Under the pieces are notes generated by a model. The model had not been told where the DNA came from and made no database searches. It saw only the letters and a list, made by a program, of their open reading frames with translations. Made by a program: the position numbers and the translations under genes. From Gammaproteobacteria bacterium (GTDB taxonomy: Bacteria; Pseudomonadota; Gammaproteobacteria; Pseudomonadales; Pseudomonadaceae), in the NCBI GenBank assembly GCA_023475025.1, contig JAMCWB010000070.1, positions 1-34,370 on the forward strand: a DNA stretch of 34,370 nucleotides. Reading direction: 5' to 3'. Of the stretch, positions 19,701 to 28,845 are shown one piece after another (within the stretch, counting starts at the first letter, position 1; the number at the start of each line of letters is the position of its first letter).

Positions 19701-19725
19701 CAAGACGCGAAAAAGGGAGAGGGCA

Positions 19726-21879
19726 ATGAGTCAGACAGCCAAGGTGCAGAGCCTGCGCAAAGTGGTTAACAGTATTCCCCTGCAGCCAGCCTCGGAAGAC
19801 ATCTGGGATACCAAGTACCGACTCAAGACCAAGGACGGCACCGCCATCGACAAGAGCGTTGACGAATCCTATCAGCGCGTTGCTCGCGCGCTGGCTGATG
19901 TCGAGTCACCGGATGTGCGTGATCACTGGTACGAGCAGTTTCTCTGGGCCTTGCGTCACGGCGCTATCCCGGCTGGCCGCATCACCTCGAATGCGGGTGC
20001 CCTGGAGCACAAGCCGGCTACTTCGACCATCAACTGCACGGTATCCGCCACCGTGGGTGACTCGATGGATGACATTCTGGCCAAGCTGCACGAGGCCGGG
20101 CTGACACTCAAGGCCGGTTGCGGTATCGGGTACGAGTTCTCTACTCTGCGTCCCAAGGGCGCTTATGTATCCGGTGCGGGCGCCTATACCTCCGGCCCAC
20201 TGTCCTTTATGGATATCTACGACAAGATGTGTTTTACCGTGTCTTCGGCCGGTGGCCGTCGCGGCGCGCAAATGGCGACCTTTGATGTCGGTCACCCGGA
20301 CGTCATGGACTTTATCAAGGCCAAGCGTGAAGACGGTCGCCTGCGTCAGTTCAACCTGTCGCTGCTGATCACCCAGGACTTCATGGAAGCAGTGGAAGCA
20401 GATGCCGACTGGCAACTGGCCTTTCCGCTGACGGCTGATGAGGCAGAGGTTGATGGCGTTGATCTGCAGGATCCCGAACAGGTCATCTGGCGTGAATGGC
20501 CCAACAGCGAGCGTTACCTGACCCGTGAAGACGGTCTGGTTGCCTGCCGAGTGTTCCGTACGCTGAAAGCCAAGCGTATCTGGGACATGATCATGACCAG
20601 CACCTACGACTTTGCCGAGCCGGGCTTTATCCTGATTGACCGCGTCAACCAGATGAACAACAACTGGTTCTGTGAAGAAATTCGCGCCACCAACCCCTGT
20701 GGCGAGCAGCCGCTGCCGCCCTATGGCGCCTGCCTGCTGGGCTCTATCAACCTGACGCTGTTTGTGCGTGAACCCTTCACGGACAAGGCCTGGTTTGATT
20801 GGGATGAGTACCGCCGTGTGGTCGACGTCTTTACCCGTATGCTGGACAACGTGGTGGAAATCAATGGCTTGCCGCTGGAGCAGCAGCGCAACGAGATTTT
20901 CCGCAAGCGTCGTCACGGCATGGGCTTCCTCGGTCTGGGTTCAACCATGACCATGCTGTGCATGAAGTACGGTGACGAGAAGTCACTCAAGTTCACAGAA
21001 GAGGTATCCAAGGAAATGGCCCTGCAGGGCTGGCGTACCGGCCTGCAACTGGCTGAAGAGAAGGGTGCCGCGCCCATCATGGATGAGCAGTTCACTGTGA
21101 CTGAAGCCATGCTGGCCAAGCGCCCGGAAATGCGCAAGGACGGTTTCAAGGTTGGCGACGAGGTTTCTGGCAAGCTGCTGTGGGCGAAATACAGCCGCTA
21201 TATGCAACAAGTGGCCGGTGAAGATCAGGCGCTGGTGGATGCCCTGGCCGAAAAGGGCTCGCGCTTCACCCACCACAGCTCGATCGCGCCAACCGGTACT
21301 ATCTCGCTGTCATTGGCCAACAATGCGTCTAACGGCATCGAGCCGAGTTTTGCTCATCACTACTTCCGCAATGTGATCCGCGCCGGCAAGAAGTCGAAGG
21401 AAAAGGTGGATGTATTCAGCTTCGAGCTGCTCGCCTACCGCCACTTCGTTAATCCGGAAGCGCTGCCGAGCATGGATGCGGCGACACGCAATCTGCCGGA
21501 CTACTTTATCGCCGCCGACGATGTCAGCCCGATTCAGCATGTGGACGTTCAGGCTGCGGCGCAGAAGTGGATTGATTCGTCGATCTCCAAGACCGCTAAC
21601 GTGCCGACTGATTATCCCTACGAAGATTTCAAGGATATCTACCGTTACGCCTACCGCCAGGGCCTGAAGGGCTGCACGACTTTCCGTTTCAACCCGGAAG
21701 CTTTCCAGGGCGTTCTGGTCAAGGAAGAGGATCTGACCAATACCACCTACCGCTTCAAACTCGAAGATGGCAGCGTGATCGAGGTCAATGGCAATGAAGA
21801 GATCGAGTACGACGGCGAGATGCACTCGGCAGCCAACCTCTACGACGCGCTGAAAGAAGGTTACTACGGTAAATTCTGA
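19726..21879 (+). CDS. nrdJa: Adenosylcobalamin-dependent ribonucleotide reductase, catalytic part (NrdJa)
   Basis: This class II reductase makes deoxyribonucleotides using an adenosylcobalamin radical, independent of oxygen. The 717-residue protein has the alpha/beta-barrel active-site Cys pattern: Cys104 in TINCTVSAT, the GCGIGYEFSTLRPKGA loop, and the thiyl-radical Cys325 in NPCGEQPLPPYGACLLGSIN. The C-terminal TSCPD/Cys tail usual in fused NrdJ is absent because it is encoded by the next gene, as in the NrdJa/NrdJb arrangement known from Pseudomonas aeruginosa. The ATG at 19726 follows GGGAGAGGG. It is controlled by the promoter and NrdR boxes upstream. Confidence 0.96.
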   Translation: MSQTAKVQSLRKVVNSIPLQPASEDIWDTKYRLKTKDGTAIDKSVDESYQRVARALADVESPDVRDHWYEQFLWALRHGAIPAGRITSNAGALEHKPATSTINCTVSATVGDSMDDILAKLHEAGLTLKAGCGIGYEFSTLRPKGAYVSGAGAYTSGPLSFMDIYDKMCFTVSSAGGRRGAQMATFDVGHPDVMDFIKAKREDGRLRQFNLSLLITQDFMEAVEADADWQLAFPLTADEAEVDGVDLQDPEQVIWREWPNSERYLTREDGLVACRVFRTLKAKRIWDMIMTSTYDFAEPGFILIDRVNQMNNNWFCEEIRATNPCGEQPLPPYGACLLGSINLTLFVREPFTDKAWFDWDEYRRVVDVFTRMLDNVVEINGLPLEQQRNEIFRKRRHGMGFLGLGSTMTMLCMKYGDEKSLKFTEEVSKEMALQGWRTGLQLAEEKGAAPIMDEQFTVTEAMLAKRPEMRKDGFKVGDEVSGKLLWAKYSRYMQQVAGEDQALVDALAEKGSRFTHHSSIAPTGTISLSLANNASNGIEPSFAHHYFRNVIRAGKKSKEKVDVFSFELLAYRHFVNPEALPSMDAATRNLPDYFIAADDVSPIQHVDVQAAAQKWIDSSISKTANVPTDYPYEDFKDIYRYAYRQGLKGCTTFRFNPEAFQGVLVKEEDLTNTTYRFKLEDGSVIEVNGNEEIEYDGEMHSAANLYDALKEGYYGKF

Positions 21880-21892
21880 ACCTGATCAACAA

Positions 21893-21910
21893 GCCCTGCC
21901 AAGGCAGGGC
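21893..21910 (+). other. Hairpin between nrdJa and nrdJb
   Basis: GCCCTGCC (21893-21900) pairs with GGCAGGGC (21903-21910); in RNA a 7-bp stem with a CAAG loop. It fills the middle of the 43-bp gap and ends exactly where the nrdJb ribosome-binding site (GAGG, 21911-21914) begins. It may protect or separate the two messages, or affect initiation at nrdJb. Confidence 0.55.
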
Positions 21911-21922
21911 GAGGACACCAAG

Positions 21923-22624
21923 ATGGCACTGAAAATCAACAGCAAGATTGTCGACTACGCCGTAGTCAAGGCCGATGCGGAGGCCAAAGAGCTGGCCGCT
22001 GCCGCTGCACTTCCCGATATCGAGGAAATGCACGAAAAGCTCAAACGCCCGCAATACCTGGAAGGCAGCACCTACAAGATCAAGACGCCGGTTTCCGAGC
22101 ACGCACTCTATGTCACCATCAATGACGTAGTGCTCAATCACGGCAGCGATCACGAGAGCCGCCGCCCCTTCGAGATTTTCATCAACTCGAAGAATATGGA
22201 GCATTATCAGTGGATTTCAGCTCTGACGCTGATTATCTCCGCGGTATTCCGCAAAGGCGGCGACTGCACCTTCCTGGTGGAAGAGTTGCGTAGCGTGTTC
22301 GATCCCAAGGGTGGCTACATGAAGCGGGGCGGCCGCTGGATGCCCTCACTGGTGGCTGAAATTGGTGATGTGATTGACCAGCACCTGAAGAAGATCGGCA
22401 TGATCGCTGACGAGATGGATGAGCACCAAGCCGCTTATCTGGAACAGAAGCGGGCTGAATTCATGAGTCTGAAGCCCCAGGCACAGGCCGATGCCAGTTG
22501 CGATGATGCGACCGAAAGCTATCCGCCCGGTGCGCAGATGTGTGGCAAGTGTCACACTCAGGCCGCTGTCCAGATGGATGGCTGTATGACCTGTCTTAAC
22601 TGCGGTGAAAGCAAGTGCGGCTAG
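21923..22624 (+). CDS. nrdJb: Ribonucleotide reductase NrdJb, C-terminal TSCPD/redox-cysteine part
   Basis: The 233-residue protein corresponds to the C-terminal portion of fused class II reductases. The TSCPD-type region (~45-150) includes GSTYKIKTPVSEHALYVTIND and RRPFEIFINSKNMEHYQWISALTLIISAVFRKGGD. The C-terminus has a Cys cluster (MCGKCHTQ, then GCMTCLNCGESKCG) that would shuttle electrons to reduce the active-site disulfide in NrdJa. It is required with NrdJa for activity in the known split enzymes. It follows nrdJa by 43 bp and has its own ribosome-binding site (GCGAGG) and a terminator after the stop. Confidence 0.93.
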   Translation: MALKINSKIVDYAVVKADAEAKELAAAAALPDIEEMHEKLKRPQYLEGSTYKIKTPVSEHALYVTINDVVLNHGSDHESRRPFEIFINSKNMEHYQWISALTLIISAVFRKGGDCTFLVEELRSVFDPKGGYMKRGGRWMPSLVAEIGDVIDQHLKKIGMIADEMDEHQAAYLEQKRAEFMSLKPQAQADASCDDATESYPPGAQMCGKCHTQAAVQMDGCMTCLNCGESKCG

Positions 22625-22658
22625 GTCCCTGCGTTGCTTGAAGTACCGCGTATGACCA

Positions 22659-22690
22659 CAAGGGTGCCTAAGGGCACCCTTGCTTGTTCT
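22659..22690 (+). terminator. Rho-independent terminator of nrdJab
   Basis: A perfect 10-bp stem, CAAGGGTGCC (22659-22668) with GGCACCCTTG (22673-22682), has a TAAG tetraloop and is followed by the T-rich CTTGTTCT. It lies 34 bp after the nrdJb stop and just before the rmuC ribosome-binding site. Confidence 0.8.
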
Positions 22691-22707
22691 GGACAAGGAG
22701 AGGATGG

Positions 22708-24246
22708 ATGCCCTGGTTACCTGTGTTGAGCACTGCATTGGCGTTTTTGGCTTCTAGCTGGCTGGCCACGCTGGTCTGGGCCTTGCGCCGTCAGCGGGCA
22801 ATGGCCGAGGATCTCGTTGAAATGCGTCAGGCCGCTCAGCAACATGAGCGCGAGCTGATCGAGATGCGCTCGCAACAGCAGGGCGGCCAGAGCCGGATAA
22901 CTGAACTGCGCGAACAGCACTACCAGGCTGAGCAGCGTCAGCGGCGCGCCGAACAGGAGCGCGAAGAGTGGCGTGCGCGCAGTGAACGCAGCAGCTCCAG
23001 ACTGGAGACACTGGAGCAGCAGTTGCACGAGCTACGCGCACAGCGCCAACACAGCGAGCAGCAGCTGGAACAGTTGCGTGGTGAGCACCAGCAGTTGCTC
23101 AGCGACCACAGCGAACTCAAGTCCAGCCTCAGTCACCGCGAACAACACTTTGCCGAACAGCAGCAACTGCTCAAGGACAGCCGCGAGCAACTGAAGCTGG
23201 AGTTCGAGCAACTGGCCGGGCGAATCTTTGAAGACAAGGGCAAGGCATTTTCGGCCACCAGCCAGCAATCGCTGGATGCCTTGCTCAAGCCTTTTCGCGA
23301 GCAGATCGACCTGTTTCGGCACAAGGTCGAGGATATCCATCACAAGGATACCCAGCAGCAGGCTCGTCTGGCCCAGGAGCTGCACCAACTCAAGGAGCTG
23401 AACAAGCAGATCACCCAGGAGGCCCATGATCTGAGCACGGCGCTGCGTGGGCAGAAAAAGATTCAGGGTAATTGGGGTGAGCTGATCCTGGAAAACGTAC
23501 TGGAGCGCTCCGGCTTGCGCCCGGGCCAGGACTTTCAGCGCGAAGTCAGCTTGCAGACCCGTGATGGGCAACGCCAACGGCCGGATGTGGTGGTCTATTT
23601 ACCCCAAGGCAAGCACCTGATTATAGATGCCAAGGTATCGCTGGCAGCCTATACCCGTTACGTCAACAGCGAGGATGAACAGGAGCGCCAGGTTGCACTG
23701 CTCGAGCACGGGCAGGCGATTGGTGAGCGCATCCGCGAACTGGCGGACAAGAACTACTTTGATCTGCCGGAGCTGAATGCACCGGAAATGGTCTTTATGT
23801 TCATCCCTATCGAATCGGCCTTTGTCGAAGCGCTGAAAGCCGATGAAAGCCTGTTCCAGAAAGCGATTGAACGCAATGTGCTGGTTGCCACGCCAACCAC
23901 CTTGCTGACCAGCCTCAATATTGTGCGCCAGCTCTGGCGCTTTGAGGACCAGAACCGGCATACCGCCGAACTGGCAGAGCGCGCGGGCAGGGTCTACGAC
24001 AAGTTGCGTACCTTCCTCGGCAGCATGGACAGCATTGGCAACAACCTGGAAAAAGCCACCGAAGCCTATCAGAAAGCCTGTGATCAGCTGGTAAGTGGTC
24101 GCGGCAACCTGGTCAAGCAAGTCAGTGATTTCAAAGAGTTAGGTGTTTCAGTTAAAGCTGATTTAAGCGAAGACTGGCGTGACAAGGCGGCGTTGGAACT
24201 TGGCCGTGACCGGCAGCAAGATATCCCCGATCCGGCAAACACCTGA
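22708..24246 (+). CDS. rmuC: DNA recombination protein RmuC
   Basis: RmuC family proteins limit rearrangement at short inverted repeats and have a predicted nuclease fold. The 512-residue protein has an N-terminal membrane anchor (residues ~3-28), a long Gln/Glu/Arg-rich coiled coil (~35-200) and the RmuC domain (~220-470). In that domain a PD-(D/E)xK-like core is visible: Glu258 in GNWGELILENVLE, Asp293 in RPDVVVYL and Asp307-x-Lys309 in LIIDAKVSL. I start at the ATG at 22708 with AAGGAG (22695-22700) 7 nt upstream; an in-frame TTG at 22684 lies inside the upstream terminator. Confidence 0.93.
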   Translation: MPWLPVLSTALAFLASSWLATLVWALRRQRAMAEDLVEMRQAAQQHERELIEMRSQQQGGQSRITELREQHYQAEQRQRRAEQEREEWRARSERSSSRLETLEQQLHELRAQRQHSEQQLEQLRGEHQQLLSDHSELKSSLSHREQHFAEQQQLLKDSREQLKLEFEQLAGRIFEDKGKAFSATSQQSLDALLKPFREQIDLFRHKVEDIHHKDTQQQARLAQELHQLKELNKQITQEAHDLSTALRGQKKIQGNWGELILENVLERSGLRPGQDFQREVSLQTRDGQRQRPDVVVYLPQGKHLIIDAKVSLAAYTRYVNSEDEQERQVALLEHGQAIGERIRELADKNYFDLPELNAPEMVFMFIPIESAFVEALKADESLFQKAIERNVLVATPTTLLTSLNIVRQLWRFEDQNRHTAELAERAGRVYDKLRTFLGSMDSIGNNLEKATEAYQKACDQLVSGRGNLVKQVSDFKELGVSVKADLSEDWRDKAALELGRDRQQDIPDPANT

Positions 24247-24299
24247 TACCGGCGTAAGCTGACAAGGCTGACTGGCCTGTCAGACCCTGGCACAACCTG

Positions 24300-24316
24300 T
24301 GCGCCATCAAGGTGCA
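24300..24316. promoter_or_regulatory. NtrC-type enhancer site upstream of the urease operon
   Basis: TGCGCC-ATCAA-GGTGCA matches the NtrC dyad TGCACC-N5-GGTGCA in 11 of 12 defined positions. It lies 105 bp upstream of the -12 GC of the sigma-54 promoter, a typical enhancer distance. A second overlapping dyad, GCACA-ACC-TGTGC (24290-24302), adjoins it. Confidence 0.65.
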
Positions 24317-24406
24317 CAATAAGGCGGTCACCCGCCTGATGCCTGTTTTTGGCGCGGGCTGGCAGTGAAAAGGCTCGGCCTGACCCGCTTTTGCGCGCCA
24401 TACAAG

Positions 24407-24423
24407 CTGGCATGTACTTTGCT
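24407..24423 (+). promoter_or_regulatory. Sigma-54 (-24/-12) promoter of ureDABCEFG
   Basis: CTGGCATGTACTTTGCT has the GG (24409-24410) and GC (24421-24422) elements with exactly 10 bp between them. It also has flanking TGGCA and TTGCT as in the RpoN consensus (YTGGCACGrNNNTTGCW; two mismatches). The expected start is near 24433. With the NtrC site upstream this implies induction by nitrogen limitation. Confidence 0.75.
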
Positions 24424-24461
24424 GTTCCCTGTGCAAAGGGATATTCGGGGAACAGCAACAG

Positions 24462-25316
24462 ATGACAGCCGCCTGGCACTTGCAAGCGCACGACAGTGCT
24501 ATCAACTGGCAGGCCGGCCTGAATCTGGGTTTTGCCTGGCGCGAAGGACGCACAGTGCTCGACCGCCTGAGCCATCGTGGCCCCTTGCGCATCCAGCGGC
24601 CGCTGCATCCCGAGGGTGCCGACTGCCCGCACCTGTATATCCTGCATCCTCCTGGTGGCCTGGTCAGTGGCGACAATCTGCGTCTGCAGGTCGACCTGGA
24701 CGCGCACACCAGCACACTGCTGACCACACCTTCATCAGGCAAATTCTACCGCGCCCGCGATAACGGCACGCTGCAGATCCAGCACAACCGTTTCAGCCTG
24801 CAAGGTGGCGCCAGCCTGGAGTATCTGCCCCAGGACACCATTGCCTTCGAGGGCTGCAACGCGCGCATGATTACCCGCCTGGATATAGCCGCCGATGCCC
24901 GCTTCTGTCTCTGGGACCTGCTGTGCCTCGGTCGACCTGCGGCGGGTGAGGGCTTTGCCCATGGCCGGGTGGACCAGCATCTGGATATCTGGCGCGAGGG
25001 CCGCCCGCTGTATATCGAGCGCAGTCGCTTCGAGGGCGGCGATCCACTGCTATCCGCGCGCTGGGGGCTGGGCGGCGCGGGGGTCAGCGGTACCTGGCTG
25101 GCCAGTGTGACCCTGGATCGCAACCAGCTGGATCAGCTGCGCGCACAGTTTGACCAGCCAGAACTGGCTTTTACCCAGCGCCATGGCCTGCTCATAGCAC
25201 GCTATCTGGGCCAGCAGGCAGAGCATGCACGACATACCTTTATCAATCTGTGGCATCACCTGCGACCACTGATCAATGGACGGGCAGCCTGTCTGCCACG
25301 GATCTGGAACACCTGA
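24462..25316 (+). CDS. ureD: Urease accessory protein UreD (UreH)
   Basis: UreD binds apo-urease and, with UreF and UreG, forms the complex that inserts nickel. The 284-residue protein is the usual length. It has the family core: [19 protein letters not shown] (~62-80), then [23 protein letters not shown] and [18 protein letters not shown]. The ATG at 24462 follows a weak purine stretch (AACAGCAACAG). It is the first gene of the operon, directly downstream of the sigma-54 promoter. No abnormality seen. Confidence 0.93.
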   Translation: MTAAWHLQAHDSAINWQAGLNLGFAWREGRTVLDRLSHRGPLRIQRPLHPEGADCPHLYILHPPGGLVSGDNLRLQVDLDAHTSTLLTTPSSGKFYRARDNGTLQIQHNRFSLQGGASLEYLPQDTIAFEGCNARMITRLDIAADARFCLWDLLCLGRPAAGEGFAHGRVDQHLDIWREGRPLYIERSRFEGGDPLLSARWGLGGAGVSGTWLASVTLDRNQLDQLRAQFDQPELAFTQRHGLLIARYLGQQAEHARHTFINLWHHLRPLINGRAACLPRIWNT

Positions 25317-25329
25317 CAGGAGACACCTG

Positions 25330-25632
25330 ATGGAACTGACCCCGCGTGAAAAGGACAAGTTGCTGTTGTTTACCGCTGCCCTGGTGGCTGAACGGCGGCT
25401 GGCCCGAGGCGTGCTGCTGAATTATCCGGAGTCGGTGGCCTATATCAGTGCAGCCATTATGGAAGGGGCGCGTGACGGGCGCAGTGTGGCGGAGATGATG
25501 AGTTACGGTCGTACGCTGCTGACCCGGGAACAGGTGATGCCCGGCGTACCTGAACTGGTTGCCGAGGTACAGGTGGAAGCGACTTTTCCGGACGGCACCA
25601 AACTGGTGACTGTGCACAACCCGATTCCCTGA
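25330..25632 (+). CDS. ureA: Urease gamma subunit
   Basis: The 100-residue gamma subunit begins [27 protein letters not shown] and ends [14 protein letters not shown], the standard size and ends of UreA. I start at the ATG at 25330, with CAGGAGA 8 nt upstream. Extending to an earlier in-frame ATG would add 18 residues that overlap ureD and match no urease. It forms (UreABC)3 with the next two subunits; spacing from ureD is 13 nt. Confidence 0.96.
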   Translation: MELTPREKDKLLLFTAALVAERRLARGVLLNYPESVAYISAAIMEGARDGRSVAEMMSYGRTLLTREQVMPGVPELVAEVQVEATFPDGTKLVTVHNPIP

Positions 25633-25644
25633 AGGAGCTGCCCA

Positions 25645-25950
25645 ATGATTCCCGGAGAAATTGAAACCTTGCCCGGCAACCTGACCCTGAATGCCGGCCG
25701 CGAGACCCTGACGCTGAGTGTGGCCAATAGTGGCGACCGACCGATTCAGGTGGGCTCGCATTATCACTTTGCCGAAACCAACGCTGCCTTGCAGTTCGAT
25801 CGTGATGCCGCCCGAGGTTTTCGGCTCAATATTGCCGCCGGTACTGCCGTGCGTTTCGAGCCGGGGCAAAGCCGCGAGGTGGAACTGGTTGCGTTGGCCG
25901 GTGAACGCAAGGTCTATGGTTTTCGCGGCCTGGTCATGGGCAGCCTGTAA
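25645..25950 (+). CDS. ureB: Urease beta subunit
   Basis: The 101-residue beta subunit begins [20 protein letters not shown] and includes the conserved [17 protein letters not shown] and [19 protein letters not shown]. An AAGGAG ribosome-binding site lies before the ATG. It is encoded separately from ureA, as in most proteobacteria, and is 12 nt downstream of it. Confidence 0.96.
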   Translation: MIPGEIETLPGNLTLNAGRETLTLSVANSGDRPIQVGSHYHFAETNAALQFDRDAARGFRLNIAAGTAVRFEPGQSREVELVALAGERKVYGFRGLVMGSL

Positions 25951-25965
25951 ACAAGGAGCAAGGCA

Positions 25966-27666
25966 ATGGACATCAGCAGACAGGCCTACGCCGAAATGTA
26001 CGGCCCGACCACCGGAGACCGCGTGCGGCTGGGCGATACCGAGCTCTGGGTCAGCGTCGAGCAGGATCTGACCTACTACGGTGAAGAGGTCAAATTCGGT
26101 GGCGGCAAGGTGATTCGTGATGGCATGGGGCAGAGCCAGCGGGTGAGGGCCGAGACGCCCGATACCCTGATCACCAATGCACTGATCCTTGACTGGTGGG
26201 GCATCATCAAGGCGGACGTGGCGATCAAGGATGGCCTGATTGCTGCCATCGGCAAGGCGGGTAATCCGGATATCCAGCCGGATGTGGATATTATTATAGG
26301 CCCCGGTACCGAGGTGATTGCCGGGGAGGGCATGATTCTCACCGCGGGTGGTATCGACGCACATATCCATTTCATCTGCCCGCAGCAGATCGAAGAGGCC
26401 TTGATGTCCGGGGTTACCACCATGCTGGGCGGGGGTACCGGCCCGGCTACCGGCAGCAATGCCACCACCTGTACACCGGGGGCCTGGCATATCGGCAAGA
26501 TGCTGCAGGCGGCGGAATCCTTGCCGATGAACCTGGGTTTTCTCGGCAAGGGTAACGCCAGCCTGCCGCAAGCGCTGGAGGAGCAGATTGCAGCCGGCGC
26601 CATGGGGCTGAAGCTGCATGAGGACTGGGGCACCACGCCGGCGGCAATTGATTGCTGCCTCAGTGTGGCGGATGCCTTTGATGTGCAGGTGGCCATTCAT
26701 ACCGACACGCTGAACGAATCCGGTTTTGTCGAAGATACCCTGGCGGCGATCAAGGGCCGGGTGATCCACACCTACCACACCGAGGGTGCCGGTGGCGGCC
26801 ATGCGCCGGACATCATCAAGGCCTGCGGTGAGCCCAATGTGCTGCCGTCCTCGACCAACCCGACGCGGCCCTACACCATCAATACTGTGGATGAGCACCT
26901 GGATATGCTCATGGTTTGTCACCACCTGGACCCGGCGATTGCCGAGGACGTGGCTTTTGCCGATTCGCGCATCCGCCGTGAGACCATCGCCGCTGAGGAT
27001 ATTCTTCACGATCTGGGCGCCTTCTGCATGATTTCCTCGGACTCCCAGGCCATGGGCCGCGTCGGTGAAGTGATTACCCGGACCTGGCAAACGGCGCACA
27101 AGATGAAGGTGCAGCGTGGCCCCTTGCCAGAGGATGACGACTGGTCGGATAACTTTCGCGCCAAACGCTATATCGCCAAATACACCATCAACCCCGCCAT
27201 CACAATGGGCATGGCTGATCTGGTGGGCTCGGTCGAAGTCGGTAAGTTGGCCGATCTGGTGTTGTGGAAGCCAGCCTTCTTTGCGACCAAGCCCAGCGTG
27301 ATCATCAAGGGCGGTGCGATCGCAGCTGCGCCCATGGGTGACCCCAATGCCTCGATTCCGACACCTCAACCGGTGCATTACCGGCCGATGTTTGGCGCCT
27401 TTGGCAGTGCCATGCACAGTACCTGCATCACCTTTGTCAGCCAGGCAGCGCTGGATGCGAATATTGCCGACCAGCTTGGCCTGCAACGCCGGCTGCAAGC
27501 CGTGCGTAATACCCGCACCATCAGCAAGCGCGATATGAAGCTGAATGACTACCAGCCGGTGATCAGCGTTGATGCCCAGACCTATGTGGTCAAGGCCGAT
27601 GGCGTCGAGTTGCTCTGCGACCCGGCCGAATCACTGCCTTTGGCCCAGCGCTATTATTTATTCTAG
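25966..27666 (+). CDS. ureC: Urease alpha (catalytic) subunit
   Basis: This subunit hydrolyses urea to ammonia and carbamate at a di-nickel site. The 566-residue length is standard. All nickel ligands are in place: His133 and His135 (DAHIH), Lys216 (GLKLHEDWG, carbamylated bridge), His245, His271 and Asp359. The catalytic flap has Cys318/His319 (MVCHHLD). The enzyme should therefore be active once matured by UreDEFG. The gene is preceded by a good AAGGAG-like site and starts 15 nt after ureB. Confidence 0.98.
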   Translation: MDISRQAYAEMYGPTTGDRVRLGDTELWVSVEQDLTYYGEEVKFGGGKVIRDGMGQSQRVRAETPDTLITNALILDWWGIIKADVAIKDGLIAAIGKAGNPDIQPDVDIIIGPGTEVIAGEGMILTAGGIDAHIHFICPQQIEEALMSGVTTMLGGGTGPATGSNATTCTPGAWHIGKMLQAAESLPMNLGFLGKGNASLPQALEEQIAAGAMGLKLHEDWGTTPAAIDCCLSVADAFDVQVAIHTDTLNESGFVEDTLAAIKGRVIHTYHTEGAGGGHAPDIIKACGEPNVLPSSTNPTRPYTINTVDEHLDMLMVCHHLDPAIAEDVAFADSRIRRETIAAEDILHDLGAFCMISSDSQAMGRVGEVITRTWQTAHKMKVQRGPLPEDDDWSDNFRAKRYIAKYTINPAITMGMADLVGSVEVGKLADLVLWKPAFFATKPSVIIKGGAIAAAPMGDPNASIPTPQPVHYRPMFGAFGSAMHSTCITFVSQAALDANIADQLGLQRRLQAVRNTRTISKRDMKLNDYQPVISVDAQTYVVKADGVELLCDPAESLPLAQRYYLF

Positions 27667-27675
27667 GAGACGCCA

Positions 27676-28161
27676 ATGATCGAATGCCATCACTGGCTGG
27701 ACGGGCCGGGTCCCGCCGACCACATACTGGAGCTGACCTACGAAAAGCGCACCCGTAGCCGCTTGCGTACGCAGACGCAGGACGGGCGCGATATCGGTCT
27801 CTTTCTGCCGCGTGGACGGGTTCTGATGCAGGGCGACCGCTTGCAGGCCAACGATGGCAGTGTGGTGGTGATCCATGCCGCGCCTGAATCGCTGTCACGG
27901 GTGTTCTGCGATGATGGGCTTTTGCTTGCGCGGGCGGCTTATCACATGGGTAACCGACATGTGCCGCTGGACATTCATGCCGGGCAGTTGCGCTACCTGC
28001 GTGACCACGTACTTGATGGCATGCTGCGCGGTTTCGGGCTGGAAGTCGAAGCCATTGTTGCCCCCTTCAATCCCGAGCCCGGCGCCTATCATAGCCATAA
28101 CCACAGCGTAGCCACACCGGCAGCACCGTTCTTGCGCCTCAGTGGGCATGAGCATGCCTGA
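27676..28161 (+). CDS. ureE: Urease accessory nickel chaperone UreE
   Basis: UreE delivers nickel to the UreDFG complex. The 161-residue protein has an N-terminal peptide-binding-like domain (~1-70) and a C-terminal metal-binding domain with the conserved GNRHVPLDI (His95 at the dimer interface). The C-terminal tail is only mildly His-rich (YHSHNHS and GHEHA), unlike the long poly-His tails of some species. RBS GGAG precedes the ATG. It overlaps ureF slightly. Confidence 0.93.
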   Translation: MIECHHWLDGPGPADHILELTYEKRTRSRLRTQTQDGRDIGLFLPRGRVLMQGDRLQANDGSVVVIHAAPESLSRVFCDDGLLLARAAYHMGNRHVPLDIHAGQLRYLRDHVLDGMLRGFGLEVEAIVAPFNPEPGAYHSHNHSVATPAAPFLRLSGHEHA

Positions 28162-28834
28162 GATTGCCGATGCAGCCTTGCTACGGGTGCTGCAACTGGC
28201 CAGTCCGGCCCTGCCGATTGGTGGTTATGCCTATTCCCAGGGGCTGGAATATGCCATTGAGCAGGACTGGGTGAGAGACCTGGACTCGGCTGCCGCATGG
28301 CTGTCAGCCCTGGCCGAACGCTCGCTGGGTCAGCTGGATATACCCGTCTTGCTACGCCAGTACGCGGCGCTGGAACAGGCCGACGCCAAGAGTTTCAGCC
28401 ACTGGAATGACTGGCTACTGGCAAGCCGCGAAACCGCCGAACTGTATCTGGAAGACAGTCAGCAGGGCGGGGCACTGCTGCGCCTGATGAGGTCATTAGA
28501 GCTGCCGGCGGCGCTGGAGTGGTCGGGCAGCGAGCCGCTGGCGCTGGTCAGTGCCTTTGCCATCGCCGGTCAGTACTGGCGCACCGGCTCAGATGCGCTG
28601 GCCCTGGGTGTGCTTTGGAGCTGGCTGGAAAACCAGGCCGGCGCCGCGACCAAGCTGATTCCCCTGGGGCAAACGGACGCCCAGCGCTTGCTCGATCGTC
28701 TGTTGCCCAGCCTGCCGGCGATTGTCGAACGGGCTGCCGAGCTGGCTGATGAGGCGCTTGGCGCCGGCTTACCCGGGCTGGCATTCGCCAGTGCCCGCCA
28801 TGAACACCAATACACCCGCTTGTTTCGCTCATAA
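28154..28834 (+). CDS. ureF: Urease accessory protein UreF
   Basis: UreF acts with UreD and UreG in nickel insertion and gates UreG GTPase activity. The 226-residue all-helical protein carries [21 protein letters not shown] near the N-terminus and ends with the conserved [11 protein letters not shown]. The start is uncertain: ATG at 28154 (chosen, as AGTGGG at 28141-28146 is 7 nt upstream), ATG at 28148 or GTG at 28142. All three overlap the ureE stop, so translation is coupled. Confidence 0.92.
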   Translation: MPEIADAALLRVLQLASPALPIGGYAYSQGLEYAIEQDWVRDLDSAAAWLSALAERSLGQLDIPVLLRQYAALEQADAKSFSHWNDWLLASRETAELYLEDSQQGGALLRLMRSLELPAALEWSGSEPLALVSAFAIAGQYWRTGSDALALGVLWSWLENQAGAATKLIPLGQTDAQRLLDRLLPSLPAIVERAAELADEALGAGLPGLAFASARHEHQYTRLFRS

Positions 28835-28845
28835 GGAGTACTCCC

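Larger units (their letters stand above)
19309..19725. promoter_or_regulatory. uup-nrdJa intergenic region
   Basis: No gene is present. From left to right it holds two palindromic repeats (19341-19360 and 19400-19419), about 165 bp with no clear feature, then the nrdJ promoter (19587-19615) with two NrdR-type boxes. A roughly 105-nt leader with two hairpins and the ribosome-binding site GGGAGAGGG complete the region. The short open frames here show no protein-like composition. Confidence 0.6.
24247..24461. promoter_or_regulatory. Control region of the urease operon
   Basis: There is no gene. Contents: a bulged stem (CTGACA...TGTCAG, 24259-24283) and a small AGGCGG/CCGCCT stem followed by T5 (24322-24350), which may terminate rmuC. 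The NtrC-type site at 24300-24316 and the sigma-54 promoter at 24407-24423 are annotated separately. The leader to the ureD ATG is about 28 nt. Confidence 0.6.

Noticed and set aside
25273-27498. 741-codon open frame on the minus strand
   Set aside because: It lies opposite ureA-ureC, whose products are certain; it arises from GC-rich codon bias and has no family resemblance.
27676-28161. Short His tail of UreE as a sign of a defective nickel chaperone
   Set aside because: Many functional UreE proteins lack a long His tail and the core GNRHVPL site is intact.
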